A stretch of DNA of 64,000 bases from Pseudeuparius sepicola (Eukaryota; Arthropoda; Insecta; Coleoptera; Anthribidae), in assembly GCA_963920635.1 (NCBI GenBank), contig OY987298.1:124071735-124135734 (forward strand), read 5' to 3'. A model generated the notes under the pieces. It was not told the origin of the DNA and made no database searches. It saw nothing but the letters and a program-made list of their open reading frames with translations. Of the stretch, positions 40,218-52,104 are shown piece after piece. Both the position numbers and the translations under genes were made by a program. Positions within the stretch are counted from its first letter, which is position 1. The number at the start of each line of letters is the position of its first letter.

Positions 40218-41648
40218 TACAGGGTGTCCAGTAAGTATGGAGCAATCTTGCGGGAGCAGGTAGAGGACGTCAAAATATTACGATTGAGCTTAATAACTAT
40301 GGGTCAAATCTCAATAGCTACTGAGGTACAGGGCATTGTAATTCTGTTTTTGAAATTGTATTTTGGCAATATCTCCCAAAATAATCACTAATCGCTATTT
40401 TTGGATCGTGCTTTTACTCGTAACTTTTTTCAGGTTCTCTTTTTAGTCTTACAGGTCCATCATTTTAGTGCATTTTTTCATTTGCAAACAAAGGGGTATA
40501 CTTGTTGCATAACGATAAAATCAACCGTTTATATTGAAATTGGGAAAATGTGCTCCAAAACTCCCGTTAACTTTAACATTTCAAACATAAAATTTTCACA
40601 TACCGCTTTTAAATGATACAGATCAACTGGTACATGCAAAATAAAGAAAAAAATTCCAAATTGGCATTGGTCAAAACGTCAAAACACCATTGGTTTTGTT
40701 GAAATAGGATATCCATATTTTATCAAATTCAATAGGTTCCATTTGGAAAGTGAATAATTTTTGGTACATTGTTCACAGGGATTTTTTCTCACTTCAAAAG
40801 GACACGGTTAATTTGTAATATTTGAAAGTGGTAGGTGAAAATTTTGTTTCGAATGTTGGAGTTAACAGATGTTTTGGGACACGGTTTGCCAATTTCAACG
40901 CTAACGGTTGATTCTATCATTATGAAACAAAAGTACACTTTTGTTGCAAATGAAAAGTTGCACTAAAATGATGGAACTGCAAGACCAAAAAGATAACCTC
41001 AAAAAAGTTACGAGTAAAAGCAAGATCCAAAAACAGTGCAGGTGGTGTCCTCTGTGAGATAAGTAGAAATTGACATTCAGCTTATTCTCCATCCCCAAAA
41101 ACACAGCAGTGCCAAATTTCAGTTCAGAAACTTGATTATTTTTAGAGATATTGCCATAATTCAATTTCCAAAAAAGAGCTACAGCGCCCTGTATCTCAGT
41201 AACTATTGAGATTTGACCCATATTTGTTAAGCTTAAGGGCGGGTTGCCGACAGAGAAAGTGAGGTTAGATTTCATATTTTTTAAAGTTGTATATAGCATA
41301 AAATCTAATAACATTTTACCTGGCAAAAATTTAGTACAAACAGCTCTGTCTTCATTTTAATCATAAGATCTTACAAGCAGTGTTATGTTTTATAGGTCAT
41401 GAAAACCTCGGGAAAAATAATAATTCCAGTGCATAAGCTTTTAAAATCTTATGATTAAAATGCAGACATAGATGTTTGTACTAAATTTTTGCCAGGTAAA
41501 ATGTTATTAGATTTTATGCTATACAACTAAAAAAAATACGAAATCTAACCTCACTTTCTCTGTTGGCAACCCCCCCCCCTAGTCGTAATATTTTGACGTC
41601 CCCTACCTGCTCCTGCGAGATTGCCCCTTACTAACCGGACATCCTGTA
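40218..41648. repeat. Foldback element family A, copy 2 (complete, with nested MITE)
   Basis: The ends TACAGGGTGTCCAGTAAGTA and TTACTAACCGGACATCCTGTA are inverted. The arms carry GGAGCAGGTAGAGGACGTC and its partner. The inner part matches copy 1 at 1-625. The right arm is interrupted by the TTAA-type MITE at 41237-41580; without it the element is about 1.09 kb. Confidence 0.9.
41237..41580. mobile_element. TTAA-type palindromic MITE, copy 2
   Basis: About 344 bp, starting GGGCGGGTTGCCGACAGAGA after TTAA (41233-41236) and ending TCTCTGTTGGCAACCCCC before CTAG. It matches 20390-20726 along its length. The left arm of the host foldback (about 40290) gives the empty site, GAGCTTAATAAC-like with TCAATCG on its complement, so the right CTAG is probably a mutated TTAA. 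Confidence 0.88.
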
Positions 41649-41775
41649 TATCTAGAGTTTCCTTATAAAATCCAAGTGAAAAATCGAGAATTTTTCTTTA
41701 GTGCATTAGCCCATTATAATGAAAACACTATACAGTGATTATAATCGCATAAGGCCAAGTTGAGGCTAAGCTTTC

Positions 41776-41973
41776 TCACAACCTAAAAATTACTGAGAGG
41801 GCTATCCTTCCCAAATGCGACCTTATAAATCGTTTCAAGCTTGAAGGTGGCAGAAATTTAATTTGCACAGGAACTTTGTCGTACAATTTTGATACTGTAT
41901 AGCTAAAACTTTTCTCAAATAAGGAGGTCTTATGAACTGAAGGAACAACAGTTTGTATCTGTGTTGTGTCCAT
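41776..41973 (-). pseudogene. C-terminal fragment of a non-LTR retrotransposon reverse transcriptase
   Basis: The minus frame reads SFSYTVSKLYDKVPVQIKFL then SSLKRFIRSHL and ends soon after. The pattern S-F-x-x-x-x-x-x-L-Y-x-x-(V/L)-P-x-x-I, followed by a basic F-(K/R)-x-x-(I/L)-(R/K)-x-x-L stretch, is the usual protein end of Jockey/CR1-type LINEs. The rest of the element is absent (5' truncation). Confidence 0.55.
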
Positions 41974-42269
41974 AAGTTATTATTTTGAAATTTAATTTTG
42001 ATGTATAGCTAGGTTCTTTTTAATTCTAGTATAAGTATAAAATTTGACAACTGAAATCTTTCAACTTTATGTATAAAGTAAGGAATAATTTTATTTTCTT
42101 GAAGATGAAAAGTTTTTCGTGTAAAAACCGCATATTTGGATGGGGTACTCGCATTTGTGACATCATCACTGTTCCAAATATGACGTCATCGGTAATTTTT
42201 TCAAATGGCAACCTATGTTTTTGATAGAGCATACTTGACTGCATACAGTAAGTTAAAATTTTTGGCGTG

Positions 42270-42872
42270 TACACGGAGATCATTTTTAGAGGCCCAGCCT
42301 CTGTTGGTGGAAAGCGGACAAAGATATGGAGTTATTATATATGGGAGATTGTATGGGGTGTATAAAAGAATAAATTGGCCCATTTAGCGACTCTGCAAAT
42401 ACGACGCTAGGCGTTGCCATTAAATATTTTTTCCCACCAACATACCCCTCATTAGAAATCCCTAAATTTTCTGAACATTTTTTGAGATTGAGTATGTATG
42501 TTGAGAACGGTAAGGTCAAAAGACGCGGTTTGAAGATCTTTCAAACAAATAAAGGGTCGGGAGAATATCCTTAAAAATAAAATCATTGAAAACGCTACGT
42601 CATTTGCGATTAACAAAAATTAATAGTTTAATGCGTTTTTGAAGAATAACTTTTTAATGGAAGAGAATAAAGAAAAATGGCGTTAATGAAATATGTTCAG
42701 AAAAATTAGAGCTTTCGAACAATGTAACAAAAGTGGTATGTTGGTGGGAAAAATATTTCTTGGCATTATTCCTTTATACACCCGATAATCATCTCCCATA
42801 TATAATATCTCCATATCTTTGACCACTTTCCACCACCAGAGGCTGGGCGTCTAAAAATGATCACCCTGTCCA
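42270..42872. repeat. Foldback element family I
   Basis: Left arm TACACGGAGATCATTTTTAG, AGGCCCAGCCTCTG and GGAAAGCGGACAAAGATATGG; right arm ATATCTTTGACCACTTTCCA, CCAGAGGCTGGGCG and CTAAAAATGATCACCCTGTC. The 42205-42387 and 42766-42984 frames are the arms. Confidence 0.75.
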
Positions 42873-42924
42873 TAAGGAAATTTTCGAGAAAATTTGTGTA
42901 ATATGGATTTACAATTAATTTATT

Positions 42925-44138
42925 TTTCTTGAAATCGGCAGTGAAGTGTCTCAAAATTGTCATTAAGAGCTCAGAAATCGGCACTGAAGTAGCACGATTT
43001 TTTCAATAAGGATTCCTTGGCGAGATATAAACATCAAACGTCAAACGCGGAGCCATCGCCCGTCAAAAGTGACAAAATATTCAAAACCCGGCTAATAAAG
43101 GCCCATTTAACTTTTTGTACACACTGCGAAATTGTTACCCATAGCAGCGCAATCTTTTTCAGTATAAATATTTTAGTAGGTTTGAATATGAATCTACTTT
43201 ACATGAAGGCTGCACAACAGGCCGCAGTTTCGATTTTTTGTCGGAAAGTACCGTATCTCGTCATTTGACCTAGGTAGAGCAATTGTCAAAGTCAAGGAAC
43301 GCCGCACGCAGTCAGTTCATGCGCAAGTGTCCATCGGCACCTCGATCGGCACCGAAGTTCCTTTTTATAACTCATGTGGTTTATTTGCCTCGGCCGGAGG
43401 CCTCGGCAACTAAATTCCACATAAGTCATAAAAAGTTTAACTTCTGTGCCTTGGTACATAATAGTTATTTATGTACCAAGGCACTGAAGTTCAACTTTTA
43501 TGACTTCTGTGCCTTGGTACACAATAGTTATTTATGTACCAAGGCACTGAAGTTCAACTTTTTATGACTCATGTGGAATTTAGTTGCCGAGGCCTCTGGC
43601 CGAGGCAAATAAACCACATGAGTCATAAAAAGAACTTCAGTGCCGAGGTATATATTATATATATATTTTTTAAATAGGAAAAAAATGTTTTATCAGGCAA
43701 GAAAATAATAATAAGGGATCACCCGTCCATGAACCGACTACGCGCGGCGTTGCTTGATTTTGACGATCGCTCTACCTAGGTCAAGTATGACGACGTACGC
43801 CGCCTTCAAACAGAAAAACCAAACTGCTGCTTCTTGTGCAGCCTCCACAACAAAGCTATTGATATTCAAACCTACTAAAATATGTATACTGAAGGATTGC
43901 GCTTCTATAGGAAACAATTTCGCAATGTGTACGAAAAGTTAAATGGGCCTTTATCGGCCGGGTTTTGAATATTTGGTCACTTTTGACGGGCGATTTCTCC
44001 GCGTCTGATGTTTGATGTTTACATCTCCCCAAGGCCTACTTATTGAAAAAATCGTACAATAATGTAGCCCATTATTGTAAGATTTCTGTGCTTTTAATGA
44101 CGATTTTGGGACACTTTACTGCCGATTTCAAGAAAATA
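42925..44138. repeat. Large nested foldback element family J
   Basis: A 1.2-kb near-symmetrical structure. Outer arms start TTCTTGAAATCGGCAGTGAA and end TTTACTGCCGATTTCAAGAA. Middle arms carry GGCCCATTTAACTTTT/AAAAGTTAAATGGGCC and ACCTAGGTAGAGC/GCTCTACCTAGGT. Inner arms carry ACTCATGTGGTTTATTTGCC and its partner, with GGCCTCGGC blocks. The core is a pair of tandem hairpins (43441-43566). No coding sequence. Confidence 0.92.
43441..43566. repeat. Two tandem 63-bp hairpin units in the core of foldback J
   Basis: Each unit runs CTTCTGTGCCTTGGTACA, a short AT loop, TGTACCAAGGCACTGAAG, then a TTCAACTTTTATGA spacer. The stem is about 18 bp. The units begin at 43441 and 43504. Confidence 0.92.
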
Positions 44139-44144
44139 ACTATT

Positions 44145-44525
44145 ATTTAGTAAAATGAACAAGAATCTAGTTGTTCGAGCATTCAAACTGAAGTCCTGCC
44201 TGAGGCTGGCAGTATCCATGACTGTTAATAAATTCTCATTGGACTTTGGTTTTGGACTACAGTTTGTTTGGGAAATAGTGTTACATTCATTTCGAACCCA
44301 AGTTTTTAAGTCCTCAGTATATTGTCTGATCTGGTTTTTTTATGTGACATTTTTAAGATGTCCACACACACAGAAATAAAAATACCTTGAAGGACATTCA
44401 GTTCCCAAGAAACTGTCAGTAAAGTCCAACGAAAATTTATTAACTGTTTTGGATACTGCTCTAGCCTCAGGAAGGACCAGTTTAAACATTTAATTACTAG
44501 ATTCTTGTTTATTTTACTAAATAAA
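44145..44525. repeat. Palindromic element around 44.3 kb
   Basis: The left arm GTAAAATGAACAAGAATCTA through TTAATAAATTCTCATTGGAC pairs with the right arm GTCCAACGAAAATTTATTAA through TAGATTCTTGTTTATTTTAC. The 74-codon frame at 44155-44379 is the left arm plus loop. Confidence 0.8.
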
Positions 44526-44844
44526 ATAAAGTTATTTTAAACCTCTATAACATTTATTTTCTCTACAATTTCCTTATGTAACATGTCAAAAATTGTAACG
44601 TGCTGCATGCAGACAAAAAATATGTTCTATCAAATAAATGGCACTCAAAAATATAGGTTGCCATAAAACTTTCCCTTTTTGAGAAAATGAATTTATTCCT
44701 TTATGTACATAAATAAACACATAAATCTACACAACTTTCGTTTCTTGACTTAATTCACATCTCCAATGATAAAAGATATAGGTGTTAGTCAAGCACGATT
44801 CAAAATGAAATGCCCTACCCTGTACACTGTACCCAAAATGGGCA

Positions 44845-45386
44845 CTTTTGGGGGGTTTCTCCTATTTCCCGAAGAGTTAAATAAGAGGTAGTATAAAACA
44901 GAGCTTGATTTTCAAGAAAGTTGAACGCATTGAATGAAGGATATATTTTAGAAGTGGATTTGTCGTATCCCGATCATCTTCATGACCATCATAAAGATCT
45001 TCCTTTCGCACCTGAAGATCGTAAACCTCCAGGTTCCAAAGTAGTTTGCCGTTTTTAAGTTACATCATTTTAATTAAGATTTCCCATTTAGAAAAATATA
45101 TTTTTTGTTACACTCGAAAATGGAAACATTTAGAAACTTGCCGTTTACTTCAGTAAATCACACATAAAAAAGTGGCCTACGGATGTTTTACTCAAAATTA
45201 AAAAAAATCACAATAAAAAAAATTACAGTTACAGGATTGCATAAATCACAATAAAAAATAATATAAGAGTGACACAACTTTGAAGAAAATGAGATATTTT
45301 GAGAAACACCCTGTACTCTCAAAGATACACCTTGGACACTTTATCTAGGTATATCTCTTCGAGAAATAGGAGAAAAGTGTGCAATT
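44845..45386. repeat. Weak TIR element
   Basis: GCACTTTTGGGGGGTTTCTC and CTATTTCCCGAAGAG on the left face CTCTTCGAGAAATAG and GAGAAAAGTGTGC on the right. CCCTGTAC motifs lie nearby (44818 and 45310). The limits are uncertain. Confidence 0.4.
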
Positions 45387-45399
45387 TGAGAAACTACTA

Positions 45400-46340
45400 T
45401 AAATAAAAATTGTAAATTAAAATAAGAATATGCAAAAATGATATTAGAAGCTGTCAAATTTAACCACGTATTTTTTTATGTTTAATAATAAATTTATCAA
45501 CAAATTAAAAAAATATTTTTTAAAATATATTCTGCCATTTAATGAAAACGCCATATTATATGCAAAAAGATGGTTGAGATAATTGAGGTTTTGTGTTCTG
45601 CCTCTCGCCATCCACAGTTTTTAAATATCGAGCGCGATTTTTTCAAAACACCAAATACACTAAAAATTTTCCTGATTGAATAACTTGCTATTTGAAACAT
45701 TGAAGAAACTGCATATACGGCAATTTTATTATTCGAAATGTTAAATTGAATTACCCTATCTGTGTGATGGGAAACTAAAAACACAAGTAAACAGAAAACC
45801 TATATTTATGAATTTTCATTGTTATTATAATATACAATATATCCGTGATACTTTGGTCACATTTTCAAATAAAAAAACTCTAAAACACCTTCAAACTTTG
45901 ATCCTAACTTATTCATTCGTTTTTTTTGTAATATATGGCCTTTACTTATAAAAATTGTAATATACTTCTTCAAATTTACTGACCTTAACAATATGCTACA
46001 GATATGGCAACTACTTCTAACAATTATTGTACCATATGGCAAATCTAACAAGCGAATTCGGAAAACGGCATATATGTAAAAAATGGTATATCTTTTCACA
46101 TGGTGGAGATACCTACGGCTTTGGAAGTAAAACAAATAGTTGGATAATCACCAGAAGAGATCAATTTTGCCATAAATGAAAAAAATCATGAAAATGTTGG
46201 TTATGGTGTTTTCATTAAACAGGGCAGTATTGGGGAATCAAAAATACAGTTTCTTGTCATGCATTGTCAATTAATGTGGTATGGCTCATGTTTATCATAA
46301 TTTCTCAGTTATTACGTACGTATCATTTTTGAAGACAAAA
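45400..46340. other. Gene-free stretch
   Basis: AT-rich; frames at 45539-45784 and 45857-46135 minus show no recognisable motif. Confidence 0.4.
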
Positions 46341-46347
46341 AGATATT

Positions 46348-47879
46348 TACAGGATGTCCCAAAAAAGAGGTCGTCCCTTCAACCATTATTTTTGGAGGAA
46401 AACTACCTATTTAAAGTCCGTGCACCGAAAATCTACCGAACTTCGCCATGAAAGAAATCTGAAAGTTCCAACTTTATGTCAGATTAGAGGAAATTACGAG
46501 GACAGTAGGTACTTGAAAATGTTCCTTCTAATTAATGTAATATTATTAATTTAAATTAATTCAATTGCTGCATCTAGAAACACAGTGTATTCAACCCATA
46601 TAATGCTTCTAGTAATATCAGCTAAAACTAATGGTTTCAATAAGTCAATGGAAAATTCCCCATTTAAAAATAAAAATGTTGAGCTGAATATGTCCCTGCC
46701 TCTGATGAGATTGGCATCATAGCGATTTTTACTTAAGAAAATTACTTTTCACAGGTTGTTGATGAAGAGATTCTCGGCACGTGGACCATAACCCCACTTA
46801 CATATACAAGATGTTCCTGAATTGGTGGAAAGTATTACAATGTGGCATTCTTTGGCCACAAATACGATTTTTTTATAAACATATTATGTCCTATCGATCT
46901 CCATTTTCAAGATTCAGGGTATTGAAAATATTGAAATTTGAATTTATATATAAATCCAGTTTTTTGCACTAACTTAACAGTGAATACAGGTATCACATTG
47001 AACTTTGATGCACTTTAGGACATAACTGGCATAATTGGGCTTTTCCTTCATGCAATTTTACTTTCTATTTTCATTTATTTACATTAGAGGCAGATCAAAA
47101 CCACTAAGGCAGAGTATTTGAATCATGGCAACAAGAATAGTTTCAATAAACAGTTGAACTGACATTGGTGATAACGTGATAATTATTTCAGTGTATTCAG
47201 GGTATAAACACTTTATAAATGTTATTTTTTGAAGAAAAATACAGGAGATTCGAGAAAAAGCCAAGGGACAATCTTTGTTAACAATTTATTCTGTAGAGAA
47301 AAGTTTAAATTTTCAAGCGAATTCGCTACATTTTAAATTTAGGGGTAGGAAAATGTACTTTTGTTTAAGTTTTTGCCAATTTTGCAAGTATAATAATTTG
47401 GCTTCGATTATGTTATGGCTGTTTGTTTATGTTTTGGATGTTTAGGACAGTTGGTATATTTAAAATACCCTAAATTTCCTAAAAAATAATTTTCTGGTGC
47501 ATGAAATATGAGCAGCTTTTGCGATTTTATTGTGCGAATATTCACTACAGTACCTCGCGATTCGTGACTGAATGAACTTAGCTTAACTAGAGTATCCATA
47601 AACAAAGGTGGTAGTTTGTTAGAGTGACCCTATCTATACAATAATTAGAAGTGGGTGAAAATCAATTTGCTAATTTGTTTACAAAGGGCCATACATACAA
47701 GTCAAGCTAATAAATGCCTGTTAAAAAAGGTCCCCCCCTTCCATTAAAAATTGATGGGTCTTGTCGATTTCTAAAATATACCGAAATATTATGTCTTAGT
47801 TAGTTTTCAAATGGACACCGGGTATATAGATATATAGGTTAGTGACGATAAACTGTAATCTTCTTTGGGACATCCTGTA
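46348..47879. mobile_element. TIR element, 1.5 kb, without transposase
   Basis: The ends TACAGGATGTCCCAAAAAAG and CTTTGGGACATCCTGTA are inverted. Nothing coding is evident inside. The frame at 46354-46554 begins within the terminal repeat (ATGTCCCAAAAA), which explains its apparent start. Confidence 0.55.
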
Positions 47880-48793
47880 TGCAACATATAACTTATCACA
47901 GTTAAAATCAAAACTGAAGATGTCAAAGCATCCAATTTAACATTGAAACCTTTTCTAAAAAAAATCTGGAACATATTTTCAGGAAGCATTTTTTTGAGGG
48001 CAAAACTTAAGTGTTGAGAATTGATCAGCTTTAAAAATATTAATTATTTATCAGTCTAAGCACAAAGTTCCACTTGACCGCTACACAAATTATCATAATC
48101 ACAACCAACAGAACACCATGGTTGAGCTCAGTCGATGGATGAATTCAGTACTCTAGTGATACCCCAGTTTCTGCTTCTCCACATTTTACAATATGGTTTC
48201 ATTCTGGCTTATTGGACACATTGACGGTATCACGCCAAACAGATATAAACACCAAAATATTGAAAATCGAGGTAACATTTTTTCTGCATATTTGGATATG
48301 CTTATGTGTGACAAAGAAAGCAACACTTTTGACTAAACTCAATAAAATGCATGTGCGAGCTGTCATAAATGCCACGAAAAAATATTTTTAGGTTGTTATT
48401 CGTACACAACGTCGCAAATGAGTTTCCCAATTGAATTACAATGGTGTTGTTACCTCTGTTTCTTTCAAGAAAATAGGACACACCAAACATAAGTAAGAAT
48501 GCATATTCAACTGTACCTAGTTTAAGCAAGTTTTCTGTAGTTACCTTTAAAAAAATGCAGTTATTCTTAATATAAAGGCTTTTAATTTATATGGCATTTA
48601 TGCCAAAACAGTTGCTCTTATTTACATTTTGGCCTAAAGGCAAATTCTTATGGTTTCGAGGCGATTTTTCCTTAGTTTTAAATAAAATGCGATTGATTAG
48701 TAGCCCCATTCACAGTATCTTGCTATAAAACAGTTGTTATGAACGATATTTTAAACATTAGTTAAGCTACAAATTGTTGTTTCAGCAAACGGT
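47880..48793. other. Gene-free stretch
   Basis: I see no gene or repeat partner. Confidence 0.4.
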
Positions 48794-49914
48794 GTTTAAG
48801 CGAGGCACACGGGATAGAAGGCCTGCAGCCATCCCCTCCCCTCCGCTGCAACGTCACACTGTCAGGCTCATGCCAAAGCCAGAGAACATTCCTTGTTCTC
48901 TGCCAAAGCCTCGTTCACGCTCTCAGTTCTCAGTTTCTCAGTCGAGGCCACAGATTAAAAAATAGCGAGGCGTAATCAAGGCACGGCGTTTGTGCATATG
49001 CAGCTTCAAATCCTCATATTCAGTTATCCTTTCTTATATCGTGTTTAGCCCAATTCAGCAGCAGCACATGGCAGTACATAATTACAGTATTACAGATGTG
49101 TTAAACTACTGGAAATTTGTCTCAAAACTCTGCAAAATATGTCCTTGTTAACAGAAGGAATTAAATTGTTCTTGCGATGTGTCCTATCATGAGTTAATTG
49201 TAAAATGTTTGGCTACAACACTGGCAAACATATATCTCGATAATTATCGAAAGACTAATAATGAAAGACTAATAGCGCAAAAGGTCGAAAGAAAACTAAA
49301 AAAAGTAAGTGATATTTCTTATTTTCATTCATTATATTATGTATGTTTATTTCTACGTACTTAATCGCTAAAGCAATTTGCCTGCAAGTGTTTTTTATTT
49401 TCATTGAGTTTATTACGTTTGTTTCTACGTATTATCACTTCACATCCTCTTCATTATCATTAATAAAAAGATAAATGTTCATAATGTTGCTTTTTGCACG
49501 AGGTTTTTATGCAATTTTCATTTCCTTAAAATTTCTTTACTATCTCGCTAGAAGATAACCCACTTTTATCTTTGTAATCTGCTGTAATCTGCTCTATAAA
49601 ATGATAATGGAGTGGTAGAGAAGCGATAATGAGTGCTGCATAAAGCCTGCCTTTAATAATTGTAGAATTTCATTGAGTTTATTATGTTTATTACTACGAA
49701 TTTAATTGTTTAGAATGATCTATTTTCTGTTGTGCGTAACATTTAACGGTTTCTTATGGTACCTGTTAATAACTAATCTGGAAAATAAAAAAAATGGCTC
49801 TAAAACTCCTCAAAATGCCGCAGTGCATAGAATATCTTAGTTAGAATTGGCCTGAGTGTGTGACGTCATCGATCGAGTCTGCAGGCCTTCTATCCCGTGT
49901 GCCTCAGTTTAAGC
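48794..49914 (+). mobile_element. DNA transposon with 8-bp target duplication, mostly deleted
   Basis: The element 48802-49906 (1105 bp) is flanked by GTTTAAGC (48794-48801 and 49907-49914). The ends read GAGGCACACGGGATAGAAGG and CCTTCTATCCCGTGTGCCTC (plus one A on the right); inverted identity covers at least 27 bases. A coding remnant with a splice donor lies at 49164-49302. An 8-bp duplication fits the P and hAT groups; which one is unresolved. Confidence 0.85.
49164..49302 (+). pseudogene. Possible transposase C-terminal exon
   Basis: The frame reads SCDVSYHELIVKCLATTLAN, then IYLDNYRKTNNERLIAQKVE and RKLKK before a consensus donor GTAAGT. Mixed helical, basic sequence of this sort occurs near the end of THAP/P-type transposases, but I am not certain of the family. 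Confidence 0.3.
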
Positions 49915-52104
49915 CTTTATTTTTCTTTACAGAACACCATGAACTCGCGAACAAAAAGAATTATTTTAAGCAGTGTGGTACAGCCACCGAACTATATTCA
50001 AACTGAAAAATCAGTAACGTGCGTGCGCGAAAGTAAAAATAACTGCATTACGGACGATGCGGTACCATCTGATTGGTTCTATCATCATCATCTGCCACGT
50101 CCGTATACTGGCCAAATTTGTTGTTTACGTTGTGCGGGTGTACTTGTACATTGCGTTGTGCTTGTTTTTAACCTGCGGCTGATAAATAGCAGTATATATT
50201 TATTGTTATCGGTATATTTATTTATTTACTTAAGACACAAAATGTGGACACATAAAAATCGGTAAGACCGGATCTGCGTCCTCTCTCAAATGGACAAGCT
50301 GATATACAAATATGCATGCGCAGACAACTGATGCACGAGAAGTCGTAATTTGGGATGCTTCTTGTTGTGACACTGATTTTCCAGTTTAAATATAGTTCGG
50401 TGAGTACAGCCCACCTTTTATTTTACACAAATTCCTTTTTGAAAGAAATACTAAACTACTAGGTATTGTAGTATAAAGCTGAACTTCCTATTGTGACTCA
50501 TTGGTGGTAAAAAAAGAGTGGGTATCCCTAAAAACTAGTATAGTTTTAAATAAAGTCACTCGGAACAGCATATGAAATAGATAGCGGCCCGTATATCACT
50601 TTGTTCCAAGTGAGTTCAGTTATATTTTACCAGGGTAGCGTGAGAAAAGGCGCCTCGGCAATAAAATACGAGACAAAACACTTTTTTTCTACCATATTAA
50701 ACCGCACCTGGTATTAGTAGTAAAAAGAGATGAAGGAGACAGAGAAGATAGACATTGTAGTAAAAACAAGTGACTACATGCTCGCCTAATATAATATCAC
50801 CAATACTTGCATGGGTTACACTGTTCGACAGCTGGCCACTTGTGCATCGAAATGCAGTGAATAGACGTGCCATAAATTCACAGATCTTAGGATATACTTG
50901 CGTAAATAGTTATAATCGATATGGCTTTTTAGAGACCTTTTGACAATATTATATGGTGCATTAACCTTTATGTTGTGTTTTACGACAACCTTAAAAAAAA
51001 CTTAAAAGTGAAATATTATATTGCTTGTAGAATATGTATAATATGTATAATATGTCCTATATACTTTTTGTGATGCCAATTAGTTTTTTATGCTCTTTCA
51101 AGTGACTTTACAAATACTATACCCCAATACCTGCTGTTTTGGACCATACAGATGAACAAGGCATTTTGAATCTGTAAGTCTAAGTAACTCATGACAACGG
51201 CAATTTCGTTCTTAAATCAGCAAATTCTTATTTATTTTTTTATAACCATGTGAAGGGAATTTTTATATACATAGTATATTTTTTGAAATTAAAAATAAAG
51301 TTAAAATTTTGTGTTTATTTTATAAAATAAAATGGCTTAACCGCCAATCCATTAACACCAAGATTACATCAATTTCAACACTTTATCGTAAACGCCATGC
51401 AAATTCCATTTTTGAATGAATACAAAGAAATTCGTTTTGGCCTATCTGTTGTAACAAAAAGGCATAAACGGCACAGCATAAACTTGTTTTGTCATATTCA
51501 CCAAATTATTGTATTTTTGCAATTTTTATTTTTCGGGTTTATGCTAAATTACTTATAGCATGCAGCGCAAAAATATTTGATGACTTTTGGGGTAATTTTT
51601 TTGTCCAAAAACGATCAAGAAACAATTTTAAAGTTTTTAGTATTTCCAGTAAAAACAAGTAAATGGTGTTTACGTCTGTCTGGTGTGACACCATCGACAT
51701 TAAAACACTGTATAGCCACCAGTAGCCTGACTGGATCGCCGATCCTTTGTTCAACAAAATACCTTTCACCTGTTGCAGCTTTACTCAAGGCCATTCTATG
51801 TCAGGAGCACAGGACCAAATCGATATAAAGAAAAACGCTACAGCAACCTTAAAATATAACACTTTTTATGGTTGAATCTGTTGGAAATTGAGTGTGTGCT
51901 ACGAGCAGAGCTAATTGAATTGAAGCATAATTAGTAACCGGACATTTGATCATGTCTGGACATTACATAATTTGAAATGTTTACAAGTGAATTGATTTTG
52001 TCAAAATTGTGTAGAAAATTCTCTGTCCGAAACAGAGTCCTCGATGAGGTCTGAAAATATTTTTTAAGAGAGTTAGGCTACTGGTTATACTGTGCTCAGT
52101 GTCA
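49915..52104. other. Stretch without a supported gene
   Basis: Frames at 49897-50265 plus, 51539-51769 minus and 51577-51828 plus are open, but I recognise no family and the last two overlap on opposite strands. They could be retrocopies of something; nothing here lets me decide. Confidence 0.35.

Noticed and set aside
43283..43567. 94-codon frame with an internal duplication (CALVHNSYLCTKALKFNF)
   Set aside because: The duplication is the tandem hairpin pair of the foldback; the frame is a by-product.
46354..46554. Frame starting MSQKRGRP, resembling a BED-finger start
   Set aside because: Its first codons are the terminal inverted repeat (ATGTCCCAAAAA), and the cysteine/histidine ligands are absent.
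46685..46715. CTGATGAGATTGGCATC as a further hammerhead core
   Set aside because: No GAAA box or stem III follows at the right distance.
49897..50265. 122-codon frame after the 48.8-kb transposon
   Set aside because: Its start overlaps the transposon border, the composition changes to low-complexity Leu/Tyr/Ile at the end, and no motif is visible.
51539..51828. Overlapping frames on both strands, possible retrocopy
   Set aside because: Neither strand gives a family I recognise; no poly(A) tail or splice signs.
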